Source: Lysobacterales bacterium
GTDB lineage: Bacteria; Pseudomonadota; Gammaproteobacteria; Xanthomonadales; Ahniellaceae
Length of the DNA stretch: 35,722 nucleotides
NCBI GenBank assembly: GCA_017997455.1
Contig: JAGOEZ010000002.1
Location: 10,374-46,095 of the forward strand
Direction of reading: 5' to 3'
Under the pieces are notes generated by a model that had not been told where the DNA came from, searched no databases, and saw nothing but the letters and a program-made list of their open reading frames with translations. This document shows positions 1-8,184 of this stretch, in pieces. The number at the start of each line of letters is the position of its first letter. The first letter of the stretch is position 1. A program made the translations under genes and the position numbers.

Positions 1-506
1 CGCTCGAGCCCGTCGCGCTTGAGCGCGCTGACCGGCACCAGCGCCGCGAAGGGATGGCGCCGCGCGAGTTCGGCCAGGCGCGGCAGCAGCCCGGTGCGGT
101 CCTTGACCCGGTCGACCTTGTTGAGCACCAGCACCATCGGCAGTCCGGTGGCGGCGCAGGCCGAAAGCGCCGCGTCGTCCTCGGCCGTCCAGCGCGCGGC
201 CTCGACCACCAGCGCGATCACGTTGGCGTCGCCGAGCGCGCCACGCGCGGTGCGGTTGAGGTACCGGTTGATCGCGCGCCCGGTGGGCTCGTGCAGGCCC
301 GGCGTGTCGACGAACACCAGCTGCCCGCCGGCGACGGTATGCACGCCGAGGATGCGATGGCGCGTGGTCTGCGGCTTCGGCGCGACGATGCTGACCTTGT
401 AGCCGACCAGCGCGTTGACCAGCGTGGACTTGCCCACGTTGGGGCGCCCGACGACCGCCACCAGACCGCAGCGGAACGGCGTCGCGCCAGGCCCGGCGGC
501 GTTCAT
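1..506 (-). CDS. era: GTPase Era (partial, C-terminus outside window)
   Basis: Ribosome-biogenesis GTPase that binds 16S rRNA during 30S maturation. About 168 N-terminal residues are present. The GTPase motifs are all visible: the G1 P-loop GRPNVGKS, the G2 region around PQTTRHRI, G3 DTPG, G4 NKVD and G5 SALK. The C-terminal KH RNA-binding domain lies beyond the left edge of the window, so the gene is cut by the window and is not shown to be broken. The ATG overlaps the TGA of rnc (ATGA), which implies translational coupling in the classic rnc-era pair. The identification is secure. The missing half cannot be judged. Confidence 0.96.
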   Translation of the reverse strand, partial: MNAAGPGATPFRCGLVAVVGRPNVGKSTLVNALVGYKVSIVAPKPQTTRHRILGVHTVAGGQLVFVDTPGLHEPTGRAINRYLNRTARGALGDANVIALVVEAARWTAEDDAALSACAATGLPMVLVLNKVDRVKDRTGLLPRLAELARRHPFAALVPVSALKRDGLE

Positions 507-1195
507 GCCGCGCCGGTCCTTTCCTGGTCGGCGATGCGCGCGAGCGCCAGTTGCGCCGCCTGCGTTTCGGCGGCACGCCGGCTCGCGCCCTCGCCGTCCG
601 CGATCACGTCCAGCGCCGCCACCCGGCAGCGCACGAAGAAGGTCTTGTCGTGCTCGTCGCCGGCGGTGCCGGACAATTCGTAGGCCGGCAGCGCCAGCCC
701 GCGCCCCTGCAGCAGTTCCTGCAGCTCGGTCTTGGGGTCCTTGGGCGCGTGCCCGGGCACCAGCGCGTCGAGCCGTCCCGCCAGCAGCGGCAGCAGCACG
801 GCACGCGCGGCCGCCCAGCCGCCATCGAGGTAGACCGCGCCCAGCACGGCCTCGAAGGCATCGGCCAGGATCGAATCGCGGCGGAAGCCGCCGCTGCGCA
901 ACTCGCCCGGCCCCAACCGCATGGCGTCGCCCAGCGCGATGGCGCGCGCGAGTTCGGCCAGCGTGGCCTCGCGCACGAGGTCCGCGCGCAGGCGCGTCAG
1001 TTCGCCCTCGGTGGCGCGCGGGAAGCGCGCATACAGTTCCTCGCCCACGACCATGCCCAGCACCGCGTCGCCGAGGAACTCGAGGCGTTCGTTGTTGCGC
1101 CGCCCGGCGCTGCGATGGGTGAGCGCGGTCTCCAGCAACGCGGGGTCGCCGAAGGCATGCGCGAGTCGCGGCAACGCGGGGACCACGGCCGTCAC
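503..1195 (-). CDS. rnc: Ribonuclease III
   Basis: Endoribonuclease that cleaves double-stranded RNA in rRNA precursors and some mRNAs. It is 230 residues long, normal for the family. The signature NERLEFLGDAVL is at about residues 35-46 and supplies the metal-binding acidic residues E36, E39 and D43. A second acidic cluster lies in ILADAFEAVLGAVYLDGG. The C-terminal third, from about PKTELQELLQ onward, is a double-stranded RNA-binding domain. The start is a GTG with only a weak GCAGG in front, 26 bases after the DUF4845 gene, which suggests co-transcription. era follows with an ATGA overlap. Confidence 0.97.
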   Translation of the reverse strand: MTAVVPALPRLAHAFGDPALLETALTHRSAGRRNNERLEFLGDAVLGMVVGEELYARFPRATEGELTRLRADLVREATLAELARAIALGDAMRLGPGELRSGGFRRDSILADAFEAVLGAVYLDGGWAAARAVLLPLLAGRLDALVPGHAPKDPKTELQELLQGRGLALPAYELSGTAGDEHDKTFFVRCRVAALDVIADGEGASRRAAETQAAQLALARIADQERTGAA

Positions 1196-1221
1196 GTCGC
1201 CTGCGGTCGCGGCAAGCGCCT

Positions 1222-1608
1222 TCAGTCGACGCTGCCCTGGCGGGTGAGGTCGACGGTCTTGTTGAAGCTGGCGATGTACTCGAGGTTGTAGACCAGCGGC
1301 CCGCGCACCTCGTACTTGACGTTGAGCTGGTTGCCGCCGCCCTGGCGGATCACGCGCACGTTGTTGGGCTTCACCGAGGTGACGTAGCTGATGTACATCT
1401 TGCGGTCGAGCGAATCCTTGATCTTCTCCACCGTCCAGGTCGACACGCCGGGTTCGGCCTGCACGCCCTTCATCGCCGAGACCACGCTGTAGTACTCGGA
1501 ATAGACCGGGAACAGGCGCATCACCAGGAAGGCGAAGAACCCGACGATCATCAGGACCATCAGGAAGCCCAGCAGGGTGATGCCGCCTTGCGCCTTCAGG
1601 TTCCGCAT
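1222..1608 (-). CDS. DUF4845 family membrane-anchored protein
   Basis: Small protein of unknown function, 128 residues. I place the start at the internal ATG (1608) because GGAGG sits five bases upstream; the frame is open further upstream but lacks such a site. After a short basic N-terminus (MRNLKAQGG) comes one hydrophobic segment, about residues 9-30 (ITLLGFLMVLMIVGFFAFLV), followed by a soluble region that presumably faces the periplasm. The family (DUF4845) is commonly found between lepB and rnc in beta- and gammaproteobacteria, as here. A link to signal peptidase or envelope biogenesis is suggested only by this conserved position. Confidence 0.85.
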   Translation of the reverse strand: MRNLKAQGGITLLGFLMVLMIVGFFAFLVMRLFPVYSEYYSVVSAMKGVQAEPGVSTWTVEKIKDSLDRKMYISYVTSVKPNNVRVIRQGGGNQLNVKYEVRGPLVYNLEYIASFNKTVDLTRQGSVD

Positions 1609-1654
1609 AACGCCTCCGGGGTGTCCGCGACCGGTCGCGGCTGGCCAGACCATT

Positions 1655-2473
1655 CTATTTGATCACAGTCCCGAGGCGGCCGAAGTCGACGCCGCCGTCC
1701 TTGAAGTCCCAGTTCATCCAGATCACGAAGGCCTTGCCGACCAGGTTGGCCTCGGGAACGAGGCCCCAGACGCGGCCGTCGAGGCTGTTGGAGCGGTTGT
1801 CGCCCATCACGAGGAAATGCCCCTCGGAAACCCGCCATGAGCCCTCCGGGCCGCCGGCAAAGCCCGGTGGGGGTCCCAGCAGGATCTCGTGGTCGAGTTC
1901 GGGGAGCTTCTCGGTGACGCGGGTGTAGTTGACGTAGTCCTTGGAGCGGGTCGTGCCGGAGTAGCTGCCGTCGGGCAGCGTCGCGACCTGCATGCCGTTG
2001 ACGTAGAGCGTGCGTCCCCGGTACGTGACCTCGTCGCCCGGCAGGCCGATCACGCGCTTGATGTAGTCGCTGCCCTTGGTCGGGTCGTTGGGCCCCATGC
2101 CCGGATAGCGGAACACCACCACGTCGCCGCGCGCCGGCTGGCCGACCGGGATCACCTTGGCGTTGGTGACCGGCACGCGCAGGCCGTAGGCGTACTTGTT
2201 GACCAGGATGAAGTCGCCGTCGAACAGCGTGGGCATCATCGAATCGGACGGGATCCGGAACGGCTCGGCCAGGAACGAGCGCACCATCAGCACGAGGAAG
2301 ATCACCGGGAAGAACGAGCGGCAGTACTCGACCAGCACCGGCTCCTTGGCCTTGTCGCCGTGGACGCGCAGCCGCCGCGGCCGGAACAGCCAATGGTCGA
2401 TCGCCCACACGATGCCGGTGAAGGCCGTCAGCGCCACCAGCAGGGCGGCGAAATCCAGGTCCAGGTTGCCCAT
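1655..2473 (-). CDS. lepB: Signal peptidase I
   Basis: Inner-membrane peptidase that removes signal peptides from exported proteins. It is 272 residues long. Two N-terminal membrane segments are visible, at about residues 8-30 and 52-68. They are followed by the Ser-box IPSDSMMPTL (nucleophile S78), the Lys-box YIKRVIGLPGD (general base K139) and the C-terminal box GDNRSNSLDGRVWG. The catalytic Ser/Lys dyad is intact. A GAGGG lies about six bases before the ATG. The gene follows lepA by 33 bases in the lepA-lepB arrangement typical of proteobacteria. Confidence 0.97.
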   Translation of the reverse strand: MGNLDLDFAALLVALTAFTGIVWAIDHWLFRPRRLRVHGDKAKEPVLVEYCRSFFPVIFLVLMVRSFLAEPFRIPSDSMMPTLFDGDFILVNKYAYGLRVPVTNAKVIPVGQPARGDVVVFRYPGMGPNDPTKGSDYIKRVIGLPGDEVTYRGRTLYVNGMQVATLPDGSYSGTTRSKDYVNYTRVTEKLPELDHEILLGPPPGFAGGPEGSWRVSEGHFLVMGDNRSNSLDGRVWGLVPEANLVGKAFVIWMNWDFKDGGVDFGRLGTVIK

Positions 2474-2506
2474 CCGTTGCCCTCGCGCGCCGGGAGTCGC
2501 GGCGCC

Positions 2507-4300
<1,794 letters not shown>

Positions 4301-4353
4301 GGACAGGGGCCGGCGCGGCCGGCCGTTGCGGCCGCCGTCGTCAAAAGACCGGG

Positions 4354-4362
4354 ATTATCGCA
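4354..4362 (-). promoter_or_regulatory. Putative extended -10 promoter of lepA operon
   Basis: On the minus strand the motif TGCGATAAT fits an extended -10 (TGn plus a TATAAT-like hexamer). It lies about 53 bases before the lepA ATG. No convincing -35 is present at the right distance, which is common when TGn is present. It lies between the mucD hairpins and lepA. The assignment rests on motif and position only. Confidence 0.45.
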
Positions 4363-4372
4363 GATCGGCCGG

Positions 4373-4424
4373 CGCCCCGCTGCGGACGCGGGGCGACCGG
4401 CACCGGGCGGCGCGTGCCGCCCGG
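4373..4424 (-). terminator. Tandem GC hairpins after mucD
   Basis: There are two hairpins downstream of the mucD stop. The first has stem 4403-4411/4416-4424 (CCGGGCGGC, loop GCGT). The second has stem 4373-4380/4388-4395 (CGCCCCGC). A short T-run (CTTTTG on the minus strand) follows only about 25 bases later. They could terminate or attenuate transcription between mucD and lepA. They may also be a REP-like palindrome pair. Confidence 0.5.
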
Positions 4425-4434
4425 CACCCTGGGC

Positions 4435-5862
4435 TCAATCGGCCGGCGGCAGGCGCAGGGCCAGGAAACTGCTGGCGTCGCCGCGGCGCACCAGCAGCAT
4501 GACCGACTGGCCCGGCTTGGCGGCGCCGGCCTGGGCCTGGAAGGCCGCCGCCGTGCCCACGCGCACCCGCCCGACCATCAGGATCACGTCGCCGGGTTGC
4601 AATCCGGCCCGCGCGGCGACCGCGCCGCTGACATCCTCGACCAGCACGCCCTCGTCGGCGCCGAGGCCCAGTTCCTCGCGCTCGTCGGCGCTGAGGTCGC
4701 GCACGCCGATGCCGAGCGGATTGGTGGCTTCGGCGACTTCGGGCCGGGCCGCTTCGGGCTCGCCGTCCTCGGGCGGCAACTCGCCGACCGTGACCGGCAG
4801 GTCGAGGGTCTTGCCGTCGCGCCACACCCGCAGCGTGGCACGCGAGCCCGGCGCGGTGGCGCCGACCAGCGGCGGCAATTCGTTGGAATCCGAGACCTCG
4901 GCGCCGTTCCAGCCCAGGATCACGTCCTGGACCTTGACCCCGGCGCGTTCCGCCGCCGAACCCGGCACCACCTGCGCCACCAGCGCCCCGCCGATCTTCG
5001 GCAGGCCCAGGGCCTCGGCGGTGTCGCGGTCGATGCGCTGGATCTGCACCCCGATCGATCCGCGGCTGACCTTGCCCTTGGTGCGCAATTGCTCGGCGAC
5101 CGAACGCGCGACCTCGATCGGGATCGCGAAGGACACGCCGATCGAGCCGCCGGTGTTGGAGAAGATCTGCGAGTTGATCCCGACCACCTCGCCCTGGAGG
5201 TTGAACAGCGGCCCGCCGGAGTTGCCGCGGTTGATCGCGACGTCGGTCTGGATGAAGGGCACGTAGCGCTGGTCGGGATTGATGGTGCGCCCGACCGCGC
5301 TGACGATGCCGGCGGTGACGGTGAAATCGAGCCCGAAGGGCGAGCCGATCGCGACCACCCACTGGCCGGGCTTGAGCGCCTTCGACTCGCCGAGCACAAG
5401 CACCGGCAGGTCGCTCGCCTCGACCTTGAGCAGGGCCACGTCGGTGGCGGCATCGGAGCCGATGACCTTGGCGGTGAACTCGCGCCGGTCCTTGAGCCGG
5501 ACCACGACCTCGGTCGCGCCATCGACGACGTGGTGGTTGGTCAGGAGGTAACCGTCGCGCGAGATCACGAAGCCCGAGCCGCCCGAGATGCTGTCCGGCC
5601 GGCGGCCGTCGAGTCCGCGGTGCGGATTGCGCGGATCGTTGGGATCGCCGAAGAAGCGCCGGAACAACTCCGGCATGTCCTCGCCATACAGCTCCGACAG
5701 CTCCTCCGCGTCGCCGCCGCTCTTGCGCGCGGTGATGTTGACCACCGCCGGCGCGTTGGCCTCCACCAGCCCGGTGAAGTCCGGAAGCTGGGCCCGGGCC
5801 GGGGCGGCCAGCAGGCAGGCCAGGGCGAACATGGCGGCAGTCAGTGAATTCGGAACGCGCAT
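4435..5862 (-). CDS. mucD: Periplasmic serine protease MucD/DegP (HtrA family)
   Basis: Sigma-E regulon periplasmic protease/chaperone that degrades misfolded envelope proteins. It is 475 residues long. A signal peptide occupies about residues 1-24 (cleavage after PARA). The trypsin-like triad is H111 (TNHHVVDG), D141 (DAATDVALLK) and S215 (NRGNSGGPLF). Two PDZ domains follow, at about 250-350 and 380-470. The frame stays open far upstream, but the signal peptide fixes the start at the ATG at 5862. It is the fourth gene after rpoE-rseA-rseB, the same order as Pseudomonas algU-mucA-mucB-mucD. Confidence 0.96.
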   Translation of the reverse strand: MRVPNSLTAAMFALACLLAAPARAQLPDFTGLVEANAPAVVNITARKSGGDAEELSELYGEDMPELFRRFFGDPNDPRNPHRGLDGRRPDSISGGSGFVISRDGYLLTNHHVVDGATEVVVRLKDRREFTAKVIGSDAATDVALLKVEASDLPVLVLGESKALKPGQWVVAIGSPFGLDFTVTAGIVSAVGRTINPDQRYVPFIQTDVAINRGNSGGPLFNLQGEVVGINSQIFSNTGGSIGVSFAIPIEVARSVAEQLRTKGKVSRGSIGVQIQRIDRDTAEALGLPKIGGALVAQVVPGSAAERAGVKVQDVILGWNGAEVSDSNELPPLVGATAPGSRATLRVWRDGKTLDLPVTVGELPPEDGEPEAARPEVAEATNPLGIGVRDLSADEREELGLGADEGVLVEDVSGAVAARAGLQPGDVILMVGRVRVGTAAAFQAQAGAAKPGQSVMLLVRRGDASSFLALRLPPAD

Positions 5863-5954
5863 CGGTATCGGCCCTGGCTGGAATGGAAATCGGTATGGGG
5901 CCGCGCAGGTGCAGCGGCAAGTCCTAGCTTGGGGTCGCGCCTGCAGGGACACAA

Positions 5955-5973
5955 GGGCCGCGCGACACGGCCC
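5955..5973 (-). terminator. Weak hairpin between rseB and mucD
   Basis: A six-base-pair GC stem (GGGCCG/CGGCCC, loop of seven) starts two bases after the rseB stop on the minus strand and is followed by TTGTGT. It lacks a real U-tract. It may be an attenuator or mRNA-processing hairpin that lets mucD be expressed at a different level from the regulator genes. Confidence 0.35.
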
Positions 5974-5974
5974 C

Positions 5975-6889
5975 TCAGTCCGGGGGCGTGGCCACGGAAC
6001 GAGCGATGCGCTCCACCGTCGCCGGCGGCACGTCGCCCACCACCACGACCTGGTGCTGGTCCAGCGTGCGCCCGTAGACGCTGAGCGCGCCGCGGCGGTG
6101 GCTGCCGACCGGCGCGTTTCCGAGCGGTTCGACGTACACCGAGACGCTCGCCAGCCCGTCCGAATACAACAGGTGCTGCGCGCCCGGCGCGGAATCGGCG
6201 GCGCGCCCCACGAGGCGGAAGCCCGCAGGCAGGTCGCCCACGGTCCAGCCGGCGTCGTCCGCAGCCTCCGCTGCCGCGGCCGCTTGCGCCGCGACCGGCA
6301 CCGGCGCGGCGTTCGCGGCCGCCGGCTGCAGCACCAGGTCCACGAACATGATCTGCTCCACCGCGGCGCCCGTGGGTCCGACCAGGGTCGAGCCCAGGAG
6401 CATGCCGCTTTGCGGCTCGATCCACAGGCGGTAGCCATAGCGGGCCGCGTCGCGCGGGCGCGCGTCGAGGACCAGCGCGTCGTGCCCGGCGACGCGGTCG
6501 CGCCCGACCACGGCGATGAGATACGGCGACTCCGGATCGGCCAGGCGCTGCAGGTCGGGTGCCGGCAGGGCGACGCGGCCGGCCTCGGCCAGCGTCATCG
6601 ATCCGCCGCCCACCGTGCAACGCGTGCCGCTGGCGTCGCGCACCAGTTCGCGCCGTTCGCCGGTCAGCGCCACCAGCCGCTCGACGCTGCCCTCGGGCCC
6701 CACGCTGCGGGTGACGCGCATCGCGTCGAGGCGGCCGTCGTGGAGGTACACGAAAGTACCCTGGTACTGCAGGTTGCCGAAGGCCGCCGCCGCGCGCTGC
6801 AGGAGGCTGGCGGGATCATCGGCCGCGTGCGCCGCGAACGCGGCGCACAGGGCCCACGCCACCACGGCCAGCCGTCGCGGGAACCGCAT
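5975..6889 (-). CDS. rseB: Sigma-E regulatory periplasmic protein RseB/MucB
   Basis: Binds the periplasmic domain of the anti-sigma factor and protects it from proteolysis until envelope stress is sensed. It is 304 residues from the ATG. A signal peptide covers about residues 1-22 (cleavage after AAHA). The MucB/RseB core contains FGNLQYQGTFVYLHDGRL and RYGYRLWIEPQSGMLLGS. An Ala-rich linker around residues 200-220 separates the two lobes. The ATG shares one base with the rseA stop (TGATG); a TTG one codon earlier is possible but less likely. I recall Xanthomonas clusters as lacking rseB, which would favour another family of the order. Confidence 0.93.
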   Translation of the reverse strand: MRFPRRLAVVAWALCAAFAAHAADDPASLLQRAAAAFGNLQYQGTFVYLHDGRLDAMRVTRSVGPEGSVERLVALTGERRELVRDASGTRCTVGGGSMTLAEAGRVALPAPDLQRLADPESPYLIAVVGRDRVAGHDALVLDARPRDAARYGYRLWIEPQSGMLLGSTLVGPTGAAVEQIMFVDLVLQPAAANAAPVPVAAQAAAAAEAADDAGWTVGDLPAGFRLVGRAADSAPGAQHLLYSDGLASVSVYVEPLGNAPVGSHRRGALSVYGRTLDQHQVVVVGDVPPATVERIARSVATPPD

Positions 6890-7485
6890 CAACGCGGAAC
6901 GGTGGCAGCGGCCGCGGCCGCCGGCCGGGCCTGGCCCGGCCCGGCGACCACATAGACGTAAGGCACGAAGCCGCCGCGCGCCGCGCCAGTAGCCGCGCCG
7001 CCATGGCGCAGGAGGTAACTCTCGAACTGCGGGTCGACCGGGGTGCTGGATGGCAACACCGGACCGAGGTCGGCGACCGGCTGCGCCAGGATCGGGGTGG
7101 CGAGGTCGTCGGCGCGCAAGGCCGAGGTCTGGGCCAGCGTTGCCACCGGCGGCGCCGGCACGGTCGCCGGCTGGATCACGTACAGCGCCAGCGCGGCGAC
7201 GCCGGCCGCGACCGCCGCGCCCAGCGCGGGACGCAGCCAGCGCTGGCCCGCGGCGGGGCCGGCTTCGACCGCCACCCGCGCCATCACCGCATCGGCAAAA
7301 CCGGGGTCGACCAGCGCGGCAGGCTGCCGCAGCAGGCAGGCGCGGACCACGTGCCAGCGCGCCCAGCGCCGGCGCAGGGCGCCATCGGCGGCGGCGCTGC
7401 GCAGGATGAAGCGCAGTTCGTCGCGGCCGAGTTCGCCGTCCGCGAGCGCGGAGAGCGTTTCGAGCTTGGAATCGGGGGTGCTCAT
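6889..7485 (-). CDS. rseA: Anti-sigma-E factor RseA/MucA
   Basis: Single-pass inner-membrane anti-sigma factor that sequesters RpoE at the membrane. It is 198 residues long. The cytoplasmic N-terminal domain begins LETLSALADGELGRDELRF, typical of the RseA_N fold. A membrane segment is at about residues 84-104 (RPALGAAVAAGVAALALYVI), followed by an Ala/Pro-rich periplasmic tail. The start codon overlaps the rpoE stop (ATGA) and the stop overlaps the rseB start, so stoichiometry is probably set by translational coupling. Confidence 0.95.
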   Translation of the reverse strand: MSTPDSKLETLSALADGELGRDELRFILRSAAADGALRRRWARWHVVRACLLRQPAALVDPGFADAVMARVAVEAGPAAGQRWLRPALGAAVAAGVAALALYVIQPATVPAPPVATLAQTSALRADDLATPILAQPVADLGPVLPSSTPVDPQFESYLLRHGGAATGAARGGFVPYVYVVAGPGQARPAAAAAATVPR

Positions 7486-8072
7486 GTGCGGTCGTCTTCG
7501 CTCAGTAGGGGCCTCAGCTGCTCGTCGATCGCCTCGCGGGCGCGGAAGATGCGCGAGCGCACGGTGCCGATCGGGCAGTTCATCGTTTCCGCGATTTCCT
7601 CGTAGCTCAGGCCGTCCACCTCGCGGAGGGTGATCGCCTGTCGCAATTCATCCGGCAACGCATCCACGGCCCGGGTCACGGTGCGCTCGATCTCCTGGCG
7701 CAACAGCTCGCGCTCGGGCGTGGAACCGTCCTTGAGCCGCACCGCGGCATCGAGGTGCTCCGCATCCTCGACCTGCACGTCCTCGGTCGGTGGCCGGCGT
7801 CCCTGCGAGACCAGCCAGTTCTTGGCCGTGTTGATCGCGATCTTGTACAGCCACGTATAGAAGGCGCTGTCGCCGCGAAAGTTCCCGATCGCCCGATACG
7901 CCCGCACGAAGCTCTCCTGCGCCACGTCCTGGCACTCGGACCAGTCGCCGACGTAGCGCGAGATCACGCTGGTCAGCTTGTGCTGGTACTTGCGCACGAG
8001 CAGGTCGAAGGCGCCCTTTTCGCCCGCCTGCACGCGCCGGACCAGCGCCTGATCGAGTTCGTTGTCGCTCAT
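7482..8072 (-). CDS. rpoE: RNA polymerase sigma factor RpoE (sigma-E/AlgU type)
   Basis: ECF sigma factor for the envelope-stress response. It is 196 residues long. Region 2 spans about residues 22-90 (DLLVRKYQHKLTSVISRYVG, DVAQESFVRAYRAIGNFRG, FYTWLYKIAINTAKNWL). Region 4 spans about 130-182 (LPDELRQAITLREVDGLSYE and the helix-turn-helix NCPIGTVRSRIFRARE). It heads the rseA-rseB-mucD cluster. A sigma-E-type promoter lies about 80 bases upstream, consistent with autoregulation. Confidence 0.97.
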   Translation of the reverse strand: MSDNELDQALVRRVQAGEKGAFDLLVRKYQHKLTSVISRYVGDWSECQDVAQESFVRAYRAIGNFRGDSAFYTWLYKIAINTAKNWLVSQGRRPPTEDVQVEDAEHLDAAVRLKDGSTPERELLRQEIERTVTRAVDALPDELRQAITLREVDGLSYEEIAETMNCPIGTVRSRIFRAREAIDEQLRPLLSEDDRT

Positions 8073-8151
8073 GCGGGCCTTGCGCCTCCCTGTCGCCCGA
8101 CCCGGTCATGTCGCCGCCCCCGCCGCCGTCCAGGCATCGGGGGCCGCTTCC

Positions 8152-8178
8152 ATGGACCGCGCCGCGGGCGAAAAGTTC
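8152..8178 (-). promoter_or_regulatory. Predicted sigma-E-dependent promoter of rpoE
   Basis: On the minus strand GAACTT (8178-8173) is followed after exactly 16 bases by TCCAT (8156-8152). This is close to the known sigma-E/AlgU pattern GAACTT-N16/17-TC with an A-rich end. It lies in the 112-base gap before rpoE, giving a leader of about 70 bases. Autoregulation of rpoE from such a promoter is known in enterics and Pseudomonas. Its use here is inferred from the match. Confidence 0.65.
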
Positions 8179-8184
8179 GCCGCT

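Noticed and set aside
1-506. era as a truncated pseudogene
   Set aside because: The gene simply runs past the window edge; the visible part has no frameshift or stop.
5863-6438. N-terminal extension of about 190 residues on mucD
   Set aside because: The extension overlaps rseB in another frame and would bury a good signal peptide; the ATG at 5862 is right.
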